Made by a program: the position numbers and the translations under genes. 64,000 bases of DNA from Flammula alnicola (taxonomy: Eukaryota; Basidiomycota; Agaricomycetes; Agaricales; Strophariaceae). Each line of letters opens with the position of its first letter. The stretch's first letter is position 1. Location of the stretch: the NCBI GenBank assembly GCA_015499995.1, contig JADNRV010000020.1, positions 186,001-250,000 on the forward strand. The letters are read 5' to 3'. This document shows, one piece after another, positions 22,476 to 34,099 of the stretch. Below the pieces are notes generated by a model, which had not been told where the DNA came from, did not search any database, and saw nothing but the letters and a program-made list of their open reading frames with translations.

Positions 22476-23489
22476 ATTAAAAGGGATTTGAAGTTAAAGT
22501 GTCTTTTATAATTCTCAGCCACTTTCCAGGAACCGAACGATACGCTTATAAATGGGACATTGTAATCCATGTACATTACCAGCTGTTTATACCAATCAAT
22601 TATCGGATCTCATCGTCCACACGCACTCAGCCCTACCCTCCCCATAACCCAGGATGCTTCCTGACATGATCCAATAGGCATGTCCAACGCAACGGGTAGC
22701 CAAGACTTTCCCATGGAATCGCAGTTGGGACATTTCAATGAGATGATAGCCCCATATTTCTCCTCGCCACCGCCCATCAAACTTGTATCGTCGAGATACA
22801 CTGCTCCACATAAAGCATTTCCAGTTCCGAAGATGGATGCTAGTGAACGAATACGTCCAGAATTGGAGCAATGGGCCGGGATATCTCTCTCCAGAGTATA
22901 GCATCGCTTGGAGCAGTCTGAAGGACCTGTCCGGCCGGGGTATTGGGTATCAGGCGGTTTCTATCCTCCTCTAACTAAGCTTCATCTTCGTGGACCGGCT
23001 GAAACCCTGGTTCGACCACTCCAGTCTTCAGATCCCTATAGAACCAAGTGATATGGGTTTTCGCCCTTAAAAGCTTAACCAGTCAGTCCCGTCTAGTCCA
23101 TCGTCCTCCGGTATCCAGGTTGTGGTGTAGCCATTCCACCCCACTCACGACCAGCTCGGAAAATCTTCTCTCCTCTTCACCGGCAAGTTAAATTGATGTC
23201 TGAAGGGCACACTCAAATTGAAGCAAGTGGTCAATTGTCAACGTCGACCCTTCATAGATTTTATCCATGACCATAAGTCTGCAGGCAGTAATTACTTACA
23301 CCGTCAAGACAAATCCTAAGGAGTTGTACAGTCGCGTGTTTGCCGCCATCGTTCTTGTGTAGTATATGTCTCTTTGTTGGTCAATGAGAAAAAATATTTC
23401 GAGATGTAAGCGTGACCTGTGGATATAAATTAGAGCCTAATGTACATGCGGCAGTGTCCTGTATCATAATGTATGTGTCGTGTCCCTCA
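22476..23489. other. 1-kb gap with no supported gene
   Basis: Minus-strand frames of up to 102 codons occur at 22596-22904, but no family, start context or splice pattern makes them convincing. The rest holds only short frames. Confidence 0.35.
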
Positions 23490-26186
23490 TCATAGAGCAT
23501 CGAAATTGATGTGATGTGAAATCTTTCGTCGCTCTAGCTCGTCCTCTCTCTGTTTGCAAAAACGACCCATCATTAGTAAGGTGACCTGGAACGAGTTCTG
23601 CCCGACAACATACCTTCTCATTCAAATGCAGAACAAACACAATAATAGCCAACAGAAACATGCTGACCACCACGATGACAGTGACCCAAGGAATCCACTC
23701 TCCAGGGCGTAAAAACAGTTGTCGCTTCCATTCTTCGCCCTCATTAGCCGATGGAAGAATCACGACCTTTGAGTTAGGAATAACTCCCTCCATGTTGATG
23801 TAGTGCTGCGGTGCATGGATGGTCGTGCCCACGAAGAGATTCTCGATGTAGTTATTTGTTCTTCCAAGCCCAAAGAATGAATATGGGGTTTGAAGGGACT
23901 GATATGACGTTTGTGGAAGTTGGCCGACTTAAGGAAGTTGTGAGTAACGCAGAAGTAAAAAGACGATGCGACCAACCTTGTGCAGCAGAACGACGTCCAG
24001 CCGTATCTAACACGGTGTACTTGTAGGTAGCACCAGAGTAACTTACGCCGAACGGCTGAAAGAAAGAAAAGTCAGTCGGAAATGATAATAAGGACAGAAT
24101 TATTTCTCACGTGGTATCTTTCCGAGCCGTTAGGACTATAACACCATCCGTTGTTGCAAGCACCGTTCAACACTGCCATTAGTAGTCAAAATTATGCAGC
24201 TCCGCAAGAAAGATCGACTGAGCGCACCAATAGCCTTCAGGAAGAAGGCATCATAGTAGAAATTGTTTTGAATGAATAGGAAATTTCCTCGACCATCAAC
24301 GCCCGTGCGCTGTACCATAATGTCCAAAGTACCCTGTCCATCAAATGCAATCAATTAGTCAATTACTGCTTACTTTATGAAAGAAGGTAAAACTGAACTG
24401 ACATCTTCATCCATATCCAAGAACGTAAGGGATCTTGCATCCTTCACGGTGTGCAGCGTCTCTACGCCCTTTGTCGCAAGTTTCCATCCACGTCGGCCAG
24501 GGGTGTTCTCGCAGCCTGCAGTGCCCGGCGAACATGGAACTGAGTAGACGAGATTTGGGGTGCGGTCTTTCCCAGAAACAGTAATTGCAAGTAGGTCAGG
24601 GAACCCATCGAGATTAACATCGCCTAGCTTAAGGGGCATAGGCACAGGTGGGTAGAATGTCGTGTCCTGAACGACTAATGATGCCGTTGAGGGGAATAAG
24701 GAGGATATTGGGAACCTGACGAAGGCCTAAAACATGATATGGGCATTTAATGTTGTGAAGAAAGACGGAAGAAATTCTGACATGGTTGTCTGGGCTGTCT
24801 GTTAGATCGAACTTGAAGTTGGGGTCTGCAATACAAAGTTCTTCGGGCCTTCTACAAACCCTAATGCCCTTCTTCACGCCTGATTCAGTCGACGACGAAC
24901 AGAGACCGAGTTGTTGGTTATATGCGATGTTGATGTAACAGTCCGTTCCGATGCCTGTTGAAGAGACCCCAGAGCATGTTGGAAAAATTAAGTCGATAGT
25001 GCCGTCACGATCTAGTAGTAGATGGTCAACAAGCCACCCAGGCCCGAGGATCTTTTTGAACATACCAATGTCTGCGAACGAAATCGCTTGGGTGCCACTC
25101 GGGAGTGCACCCTCCTGTGATAAAGTAAAGCCTTCGTCCTTGCCATTAATCCATATTTGGTATGCTTTACCACCTCTTCCATCGTCACAAACCAGAAACA
25201 CGTCTATAGGCTTATTTAGTATAAGTATGGCGAAGAATCATTATCACCTACCTGCTAGACAATCTCCGTCGAGGTCGACGACGGCATTACTGTGCGGATT
25301 TGAAATTGCGCACTGTTTTCCCTTGAAAGGAGCATCTTCACTAATAATGGGTGGATTAATATTTAGTATTGTCTGCATGAAAGGGAAGTTATCCTACAGT
25401 TTGAATAAGGTTGAATCTGTCGACGAGGAATTCCAAACATTTTGCCAGACTTGAAATGACGCGTCCGGGTCGCCATTTGAGGCCGGAGTCATGCCCAATA
25501 AATCAATCTTCATGTCGCCATCGATATCAAGGGGTATTGGTTGTGAGAGTATGGAGGGTGGAAGTGTTAGGGGATTGTCGACGTCTGGAAGTTGGGTAAG
25601 CATGAGTTTGTTCTAAATCTGCCGAATTAACACACCAAATCCATCACCGACAAGTGAAGGATAGAGCGTCAAGTCTAGTTGGTTGTTGGTTTGACTTTGG
25701 CTCATGACTAGAAGATCCAGTTTTCCTGAGTGTGTAAAGTCTCCTGGCACAACATTGTAGACCCTTCTCGGATGCTTGAAGGAACCGGAATCAACAAAAG
25801 AGAAGGAGTCTGATTGAGGTTTCGTATTAGGTTAACTAATACACGTATATATTGCAACAACTGTACCGTGTTTCCAATGGTAAACCGATAGGGTTTGTTG
25901 GTCGGAACCCAAGACGAGAACATCCAGTCTGGACTTTGGTCATAAAAATCATATAACAGACAGGCAGCACATAGACCTACAATTGGTCTCCGTTAAAGTC
26001 TCCGAATGCTACGACTCTCCCATCTCCGCTCAACCCCATCGAACCCGCATCTATCAACGAATTTCCAGTAAAGCGTTTCGGAGGAAATGGCCAGATAGCA
26101 AGTCCTGGAGAGAAAAGGCCAGTTAAAACAAAAATTGCAGTTACTGTGGTAGGCTTTCGCCGTCGTCCTGGACGCCTGAAGAGCAT
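23490..26186 (-). CDS. FG-GAP membrane protein, T-cell immunomodulatory protein (TIP/ITFG1) family
   Basis: The start chosen is the ATG at 26186, because MLFRRPGRRRKPTTVTAIFV followed by LTGLFSPG forms a basic-hydrophobic signal peptide; an upstream ATG at 26261 is less likely. Many short introns follow. FG-GAP-like calcium loops are visible in separate exons: VVAFGDFNGDQL, IDGDMKIDLLGM, DRDGTIDLIF, GDVNLDGFPDLLAI and FLDMDEDGTLDIMV. The luminal part is followed by one transmembrane span (WVTVIVVVSMFLLAIIVFVL). The last exon encodes a short basic tail ending NFDAL and stop at 23490-23492, which matches the NFDAM-like end of the family. It is a type I membrane protein with a beta-propeller. 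The fungal role is not established. Confidence 0.82.
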
Positions 26187-27002
26187 TATGAGGGGCCGTG
26201 AACAGAATGTGCGCCTACGCCCTACGTCGATGTGTAGTTGGCAGTTGCTGAGTTTCAACACGCAGCGGCGATGTAATTGTTTGATTTGGAGGACAATGGC
26301 CTGCGTGGCTATGCAAGATGTTTGTCAACCACATGTTTTCGCAGAGCCGAAGCTGGCATGACTTTGACCCCAAAACTTCACATGCTTCACACCCGACGAC
26401 ATCTACGAACATGCCGAGGATTCTTACCCATGATTCTGCTCTGGAATGGCCCTTCCTCCTTCTTTTAATACCATAAAACGCGGTCATATGCTGCCTCGAT
26501 TTCTATCAATACGACAACTTTGGCAAGACCGCTCCGCATCCCGACGACCTGCCGCTAATCCTTTAGTAGTTCTGCGTTCTCGACCTGCAGCTGGTTGCTT
26601 GATCTCGAACCCCACCGAACATCAAAACTCAGTGGTCTGGGTCATGCGACTGTTATTTTTGTTCCGCTGACCTTCCTTGGAACATGAAATGACACTCTGA
26701 CCATACTTTGGTGGCTCTCATCCGCTTCTTTAGAAATCAGCACACGGCCTCCATCAGTGGAAGGCAAGATATTTTCAATGTGTTATTTTGAACTCCAAAA
26801 CTAGCGAGCATTTATTTTACTCGGCATTCTGGATGAAGCTGGACGGCTCTTAGATGGAAGGTCTTATGTCTCCGAATCTATGACACTCTATCCATGGTTC
26901 TCCAGTTTGGAGGATAAAAGGAGGCATGCAGTCTCTGAATTTTCTCCAACCCACCTCACCGACTTAGTCTTAAATCAACGAGACACATTAATTAAACCCA
27001 CA
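26187..27002. other. Divergent intergenic region
   Basis: This separates the TIP-family gene from cerato-platanin. No other gene is supported. Confidence 0.4.
26911..26921 (+). promoter_or_regulatory. Probable TATA box of the cerato-platanin gene
   Basis: AGGATAAAAGG about 85-90 nt upstream of the ATG, in a good position for a strongly expressed secreted-protein gene. Confidence 0.45.
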
Positions 27003-27437
27003 ATGAAGCTCACTAGCATCTTCGTACCTCTCGCTCTTATCCCCTCTTTCATCTCTGCCCTCACTGTAAGCTACGACCCAGCTTACGACAATGCCGGTCA
27101 ATCATTGGCCACGGTCGCATGCTCAGACGGCGCTAATGGCCTCCTGACACGCGGTTTCACAACATTCGGCTCCTTGCCCAACTTCGCTCACATCGGCGGT
27201 GCCCCCGCGGTAACAGGCTGGAACTCCCCGGCCTGCGGCACTTGCTGGCAGCTCACGTACAAGAACGCTCAGGGAGTCTCCACGAGCCTTAACATCACGG
27301 CCATCGATGTTGCCACTCCTAATTACAACATCGCGTTGTCAGCCATGAATACATTAACGGGTGGACAGGCAGTGGCTCTCGGCAGAGTTACCATCACCGC
27401 TGTCCAGGTTCCTACTACTGGCTGCGGATTTAAGTAA
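27003..27437 (+). CDS. Cerato-platanin, small secreted Cys-rich protein
   Basis: A single exon of 144 residues starting at ATG 27003; the in-frame upstream extension to 26880 has no signal sequence and is not used. Residues 1-19 are a signal peptide (MKLTSIFVPLALIPSFISA). The mature start LTVSYDPAYDNAGQSLATVA, then CSDG, the GWNSPACGTCWQL block and the final TGCGFK give the four Cys of the family. They form two disulfides in the double-psi beta-barrel fold related to expansins. Cerato-platanins are secreted, bind chitin oligomers and act on the cell wall and at host surfaces. Only one copy is seen here, with no neighbouring paralogue. Confidence 0.93.
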   Translation: MKLTSIFVPLALIPSFISALTVSYDPAYDNAGQSLATVACSDGANGLLTRGFTTFGSLPNFAHIGGAPAVTGWNSPACGTCWQLTYKNAQGVSTSLNITAIDVATPNYNIALSAMNTLTGGQAVALGRVTITAVQVPTTGCGFK

Positions 27438-27909
27438 GTGCCATGGTCGACGACATGAACAACGATGCAAATGTTGATATTATTTTGCTATAGGTCTTAA
27501 GTTTGATCTCAGATCTGCAATTTGATACCTCGGTATATCTTAACAGTCATCGGACCATTTGTTATTCGGACATTAAACACAGAATCCTGTATTACCCTGG
27601 AATTTTTCTTCTTTCTATGTAGCTTATTTGAAGGACGTTCGCAGACAACAAGCTCTAAATATTACTATCGACAGTGTAATACTTCGTTACATACTAGGAC
27701 TCTTGTTTGGACTTAAATTTGAATCGATTCCAGTTGCATTTGGTTTCTGCTTCGGTGTCAACTGATTTCTCTCTCGCTGCATCTCTGACAATTGTCCTGA
27801 GATGATTTAAATCCACCCTTAAGTCCCAAAGGAAACTAACTATAGTACAAAGTACAAAAATCCAATACATAACTCGTCCACAAAATGCAGGGCAAAGTAG
27901 ACACGGAGC
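27438..27909. other. 3' flanks of convergent genes
   Basis: AT-rich intergenic sequence between the cerato-platanin gene and the leftward ABC transporter gene. No gene is seen. Confidence 0.4.
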
Positions 27910-30900
27910 CTATCGTCGTTCACGAACTTTGAACCAGACAACGCCAATCACGCCGAAGCCGAAGCCCAGGATAAATGCAACAATGACAAGGACGTCCCTG
28001 TAGTAATTATTCACCCCAAATCCAAAGAGCTATAAATATAGACAAGGACAACAGTAGTCAGTAAATGGATCGTACGGGCAAGAGCGACAAAGGAACGCAC
28101 CAGGGTCATAATTAGACTTGCAGATATACTAACAGGCACACCCTGTAATGTATCTTCAATCATCAAGCCCGAGCCCACTTCGTTGACTGACAACGCCTCC
28201 AAAGCATATTTAAGAGGACATATCCACTGGAGCCACCGTAAGACGGGGGGTATATCATTCAAGTGGACAAAGAAGCCCGCAAACGTCATCTGGTATAAGG
28301 CTGACAGTGCCGACAAAAGGATGGCGATACCGCCGTTTTGGAATAATGTTCCAAGCAAGAAGTTCTATAATTCGCAAAATAGATTGAGCGGTTTTGGTAT
28401 TTCGGAAAGAAGTGATGGGCAAAAAACGTACAAACAGTGTCATCGATAAACTGTATAGCACGAGGATGAGGAGAAACTTGAAGAAATGAACGGCATCTGG
28501 GGCAAGTCCTGCCATCCAGTAGGTGCTTTGTCAAGGTAAGCAATTTTGAATAAACATCGAAAGTAGAAAAGGGACTTACATTGTAGAGACAACGATCGTT
28601 GGTATCAGTCTGAGGGGTATCATATCGAAGAAGAATCGAGATAGCAGCCAAGCGGTCGGGCTGAAATAATTCTCATAAGAGCTTGCATAAACGATATTAA
28701 GTAAAAGTAATATATTACCTGTAATATGCGCTAGACCTTTCCCGGAGGAAGAGTGGTCGTATCTCAACCATGTTGTACAACGCACTTAGTGATGAAAATG
28801 CGATGAGAGCACCCTGTTAAGAGTATACTTTTGGTCAAAAAATATATAGTGTCAAAGGGTTCGACTGACGAGGAAGAACAAGCATCCAACCCTGGATTGG
28901 AAGCCCGCGATTGTGATACCAGTATGGAAATATAAACCACCTAAATGCGGCGTCGCGTCAGAAGAGAAAGACATAACAGCAGTGAAGAAATCCTTGCCAC
29001 AGAATACACCAAGGATGGCAGAGACAATGACATGTGTAAGGAACAGAGTTTTGTCTCTTTCAAGATCTTCCACTCTCGCCCACACAGATACTGCAGCTGC
29101 GTCAAGAATGTCGTCTCATAGCGAGATCTAGAGCCCGAGGCATGTGTAGGAGTTTCATCATGCGAGGCCGCGCCATCCTTCTCCCCAGAATCGTCATGCT
29201 GCAGGGCAAGAGTATTCTCTGACAACTTGCCATCCGTCGGCCCCATGCTACCATCAGTAGTAGCGGCAGCATGGCTCTCGACGATGGTCGTCCGCGGCTG
29301 CTGCATTTGGAACAAGCTGACAGGCGGGTCATTGGCCACTTCCAAAAGGTATTCGGCAACGTTATATCCTTGTTGGTATTGCGGAACAACCCCAGGAGAT
29401 ACTGTCGAAAAGTAATTTGCAGGAGCGAACGAGCCTGATCCGGAATATAGTGAACGTCCATGGGACAGGACGACGACTAAGTCAAATTTTTGGTAAAGTT
29501 GAGAGCTATTGTTTTTGCGAGTCGATAATTGATTAGATTGTGAGAAAAAGAGATATTTATAAAATAAAATAACCATACCTAGGCTGATGAATCGAGGCGA
29601 CAATGGGCGTCGGGTGGACTGGGTCGTGGGCAATAGCATGAAGAACATCAGCAACTCGTGCTGCAGATACCGAGTCCAAACCTGACGTCGGCTCATCCAA
29701 AAGTAGCACATCCGGACTTGCGATAAGTTCTAGCCCAATGCTTACGCGCCTCATTTCGCCTCCACTAATACCTCTGGCTTTCCCACCGGTGACGTCTCCA
29801 ATTCTGGCGTCCTTGATGGCAAATATACCGAGCTTCTGGAGCAGAACCTCGACGCGTTCTCGTTTTTCCGTATCGGTGATGTTTTCCGGCAGCCTAAGGC
29901 GAGCCGCGAACAGAAGTGCCTCGAATACGGTAAGAGTGGCAGGTAATATGTCTTGCTGTGGGACGAATCCGACGCGAGGAGCTTTGTTTGTGTTGTTCTC
30001 GGAATGGACGCAGAAGTGACCCGATACTACGCCGGACTTGGTCTTTCCTGCAAGGATCTCAACCAGGGTAGTTTTTCCAGCACCTGGATGAATCAGACGA
30101 AAACCAATCTCGCAATAGAAGGTGACATACCACTTGGACCGAGAATAGCCATCATTTGCCCAGGCATAACTTTCCCACTAACATTATCCAAGATAACCTT
30201 GTCGTCGTTGATATTGCCACCGTCAACCGCTGCCCTTCGGCAATGTCCAAGTAATGGGTGTTTCTGTCCTGAACCTGGTATGATGTAACTGAGATCTGTC
30301 CACTCCAACGAGGCCCTGTTTCTCTCAAATTCGATGCCACTCTTCCGAGCGGCGCGCTGGGTTCTCAGACCCAATATGAAAAGCAGGAGAGAACAGACGA
30401 CAAGTGCGCCAACGACCGCCAATCCGGCAATGACCCCTCCGCTGAGTGATTTCGATGCCTGGGCGTTTGTAGCTGTGTTTCCGCCTCCCCCATCAATCAC
30501 GTTCTGGCGAACGCATTCGCCAAACGTGCAGCCGTTCAAAGCTAATCCGGATGAGCCGAAAAGCTCTTGCAAAGTCGCCTGTACGAAGTTGCACGTCGCT
30601 GAATTTGTTGTCGGGTCGACTACCCCACAATTGATACCCAAGCTCCCACCGAGCTTGTCTATCGTTGCTGTGAGGTTCGAAGCAGCAACAGCCCCACAAA
30701 AGGTTGTTCCTGGCCGGCAAGTGCATTTTAAATTGGAGCATTGCCAATTCGCGCTGCTGTCATTTGAGGTGCCCAGGTTCTGTGTGCATGAGTCGGCTTC
30801 ACAGTAAAACTGTTCCACCCCGTCGTAGAAAAGCTGTGCGAAAGTAGTATTGGCATTTCCGAAAGATGTTGCATTCGGTATGGGACTCAGTGAGGGCTGC

Positions 30901-31432
30901 AATGTCCGCATGATGTTCAAAGTGGATGACAGGGGGTATATCGCTTGTAAAGTCGGATTCTGAGATTTAAAAAATGTAAATAAGAAATCAATCGGTGAAA
31001 GCAAAAGATACACACTTCGACGCGACAACTCATTTGACTGGATGCCCAAACGCGTGCCTCCGAGTTGCATACCATCGTTTCGTTCCCCTGGGTGTCTGAC
31101 GTGGCTGTTGTTGCTGAGACGGTACCGACCGCACCGAAAGCGCTCTGGCATGCACTCGCGGTCTGGCAAACATTACAGCCTGTGCCCGTCCACCCACTTT
31201 CGCATGCGCAGCCCGCCGCCGTTAAGTTCGCGAAGGATCCAGATAGGGCAGCCAAAGGACGTTGCGCGCCTTGAAAAATCGTGCCCCCACACCCCGGCTG
31301 GGCGCAGGTCGAACCACCGAAACCTGTGGGGCACACACAGCTCGTCCCGTTCTGCACTCCATAGTTGTCGCAGGTCTGAGCCTGCACGTAAAATGCAAGA
31401 AGGAGGGCGTACAACACACTCCGCCTGAGCAT
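27910..31432 (-). CDS. ABCG transporter with EGF-like ectodomain, ADP1-like
   Basis: ATG at 31432; a signal peptide (MLRRSVLYALLLAFYVQAQT) is followed by an EGF-like Cys pattern (CDNYGVQNGTSCVCPTGF, then CACESGWTGTGC) and a long Cys-containing luminal region. A first span (GGVIAGLAVVGALVVCSLLL) precedes the cytosolic ATPase. There, the Walker A GPSG/AGKTTL is split by an intron, and the signature ISGGEMRRVSIGLEL and Walker B DVLLLDEPTSGLDS are intact. An acidic linker (LQHDDSGEKDGAA) leads to the ABC-2 membrane domain spread over many short exons. The end is a last helix (VLVIVAFILGFGFGVIGVV) and VRERR with stop at 27910-27912. The layout matches yeast Adp1, whose substrate is unknown. Total length is roughly 1,000 residues; introns in the membrane part are not all resolved. 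Confidence 0.85.
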
Positions 31433-31764
31433 GTTTGTTATCGTTGTCGGGTTATCCCTGGAGTTCAGAATGAAGCTAGCAGGTCATTAACAGGGAATTC
31501 TTTGTCCCAAGAGGGTTTGGGGAATACAACGAGGAGAGGAGTCGTGAAAGACGTGGTATACGTTTTAGAATACAGGAACCCCACATCCTTAGCACCCCTG
31601 GGTCCTGCTCGGACAAATTGAAATCAGATCCACAAAGGCTAACCCAATCCTGTGCCGTGCGGCCGACGTTTGATCACGTGGCCTGCACGACCGAATCCCG
31701 ATTTCCTGTTCTCTTTCCACCAATCCTTTGCGTTCGTTGACTTGTTCTTACTCTCTCTTTTACC
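31433..31764. promoter_or_regulatory. Divergent promoter region of the ADP1-like gene and COX17
   Basis: 332 bp shared by two genes transcribed in opposite directions. No additional gene is seen. Confidence 0.45.
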
Positions 31765-32124
31765 ATGTTTGAAAAGGTAAGTCATACTACCTAACTTCTA
31801 ACTACTGACCGCATGACCCGATATCTAGATCTCCGCCTGGTGGTCACCTTCCCCAGTTGCAGATGACAAACCATACAACCCGTCCGACCCAAAGATGAAT
31901 CCTCTAAACCCAAAAGGATTAAAGCCGTAAGTCTTTCCAATTTCACTTCCTATCTTCATACTGGAGAATGTGCCGTATTCTTTAGATGCTGCGCATGCCC
32001 AGAAACAAAATCTGCTCGAGATGACTGCTTCCTTCGGTACGACCCAGCTGAAGCGGAAGGGAAATGCAAGCAGGAGCTGGCGAACCACATTGCCTGCATG
32101 CGTAGTCTGGGATTCAAGGTGTAA
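31765..32124 (+). CDS. COX17: Cox17, copper chaperone for cytochrome c oxidase
   Basis: Exons 31765-31776 (only MFEK), 31829-31926 and 31986-32124 give 82 residues. The hallmark CCAC follows KGLKP, and the twin CX9C arrangement is complete (CCACPETKSARDDC, then CKQELANHIAC). Cox17 carries Cu(I) in the mitochondrial intermembrane space and passes it to Sco1 and Cox11 during assembly of cytochrome c oxidase. It is folded by the Mia40 relay. The Pro-rich stretch before the CCAC motif makes it slightly longer than yeast Cox17, as in other basidiomycetes. The tiny first exon is easily missed by automated annotation. Confidence 0.95.
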
Positions 32125-32860
32125 CCAGCGCGGTTAATTGCAGAGCCTCGACGCAAAGGACGTAGCTCCTCAGCTTCTCGGACCCGAAAGTAATGTAACA
32201 ACCAACCCCATCTCAATATATAGAATACCTTATTTGCACTCATCTATCTATAGTCAAGGTTATCTTAACCTGATTTATACCAGGTCCATTGCCAATGCAT
32301 TCATCCTGTATCGTAACCCTACTCCGAGCGCTGCTGCGCTACATAGAAATGGCATTTTTATTTTGCTGTACCGATCTACCGTATAAGCCGGACCTCAAAT
32401 ATCGACCGCTATCATGAGCGTCGGGAGGAACCATCTCAAAAGATTGCAGCATACTATGTGTCCGCAAGCAAATGGACATTCAAGCGTCAAGCGTCACAAA
32501 ATGAAGGAAAGCACGACATCCACCTCAATTCGCCATCTCATCAACTATATCCACCGAAGACAGACGATGAGAGATAAAATTATGGTTGATTGAGGGCTGG
32601 CTAATGTGTAATAACTATAGTGAGTAAATATGGTACAATGAACGTGTATAACTGCTAAGAAATGGTCTATAGTAACAAGTATATGTACATAGGTGGTAAA
32701 TCGAAAACATGGATAGCAATTTGAGATAGCATCAAGAAATATGCACAGGAAATTCTCTCCTTCTCTTCAGGCAGGCGCAACTCTACACAGAACCATGAAC
32801 CTGTCAAGGTATATATCCAACCAGTAACCTGGGAAGGCGGGCCCCTGCCAGGTCTGATCC
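32125..32860. other. Convergent 3' flanks, no gene seen
   Basis: This lies between COX17 and the leftward family S gene. Short frames only, AT-rich. Confidence 0.4.
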
Positions 32861-33440
32861 CTAGATGCAAGAGGCTTCGGACGTGTGAGAAGTCATAGAC
32901 GAGATGATCCGCGATCTCAGAGATTTGAGCTTCTCAAAAATCATATAGATGATCGAATGCTAGTTCACAAGGCTTGTTAGTCAACGCGGTTCCAATAAAA
33001 GATGTTAAAGTATTCACCACATAAGTTTTATCCGCCAAATGTTTATGCCTGATGCTTGCGTTGCCGGTGTCGGGCAGACTCAGTGCGTCAATGTCGATGT
33101 TGGCGTCGGCTATGGACTAAATGATCATTAGTGCACACTCAAGACGGAAGAGAAATAAATATGAACCTGGTATGGGCCGGTCGTATAGGTTAACGGCGTG
33201 TCATATCTTAATCCCTCGGTTTTCTGCAGGGAAAAAAATTGAAGGGGTTTAACGCCCAAGGCATGGCAAAATCTGAGAGAAAAAAGAACCTACAGAGAAG
33301 CGGAGAGGTTTTGATGTGCTTTGCCACGGAACATGGTTAATTGAACGCGACGGGTACCCAAAATCGCGCGCGACAGTAGTGATTTTTCCCGATTCTACTA
33401 CTGCGCCAAAGGAAGCGATACGAGAACTTGAGGACGGCAT
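32861..33440 (-). CDS. Small four-exon protein, family S, copy C
   Basis: ATG at 33440. Exon 1 is 33440-33294 (49 codons, MPSSSSRIASFGAVVE), then exons of 19 and 33 codons, and a last exon 32959-32861 ending in TAG: 133 residues. Exon 2 contains LRYDTPLTYTTGPYQ and exon 3 ANIDIDALSLPD. These align with STMPFAYTKYDPSE and DLDEMDMDTLSS of copies A and B. Exon 4 is HSIIYMIFEKLKSLRSRI, basic-hydrophobic like exon 4 of A and B. All introns are phase 0, as in A and B. Sequence identity is low, so this is an older paralogue. Function unknown. Confidence 0.66.
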
Positions 33441-33588
33441 CGAATGAGTAAATGTCGATAGTTATAGAGTAGAAGGAACAAGAGTGGGACTGCGAGCGTA
33501 CGTAGGCCGAAAAAAACGAATGTGGTGAGGAATGAAATGGCGGAATCGTAGTGGAAGAAAGAAAGAAAGGAGAAAGGGTCGTGTGTGG

Positions 33589-33600
33589 TTTATATACCCT
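33589..33600 (-). promoter_or_regulatory. Probable TATA box of family S copy C
   Basis: GGGTATATAAAC on the minus strand, about 150 nt upstream of the copy C ATG, comparable in position to the TATA boxes of copies A and B. Confidence 0.45.
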
Positions 33601-34099
33601 TATTTTAAATTTCGGGAACGAGACAGAAAGTCCGCCTCCAAATTCAGTCTGCGAATCAACAACTTGAAACGCCACTTACTCACGGACTAATCATCCAAGA
33701 CTTGAGAGTTTCCTTCTGTTCTTGCTCTCCAGATGTGGGCTTGCCATGGGGAGCTAGGGAAATAATTAGGCCTCTAGGACGAATGCTTGCGTAACGCGAG
33801 GATCGACATCAACGAGATCCACTCGAACCTGACGACGATGAGCTTCCTGTCGGTTAACATCCTGATAAGCGTCAAATAGTCGTTGACGTGGGACCATCAG
33901 CTATTGGACGAGTTCAGGAGCAAACTCAGGAATACTTGTGTTGAAAACTACGCGACGTACTCTGAACACGGCTATGAGGCCATTCGAAAGACAACATCCT
34001 TGTACCCTTCCAGGAGCTCGTTCTGCAAAGATCTTGGGCCAATAACGCGTCGTCTTTTCGCGTCAGTCGGATACGTATCCTGCACAGACTCCAGATGTT
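33601..34099. other. Intergenic, no gene seen
   Basis: Upstream flank of family S copy C. No convincing coding signal. Confidence 0.35.

Noticed and set aside
22596..22904. 102-codon minus-strand open frame
   Set aside because: No family resemblance, no paralogue in the window and competing frames on both strands.
26880..27002. Upstream extension of the cerato-platanin frame
   Set aside because: The extension contains the TATA box and no signal sequence; the ATG at 27003 starts a perfect signal peptide.
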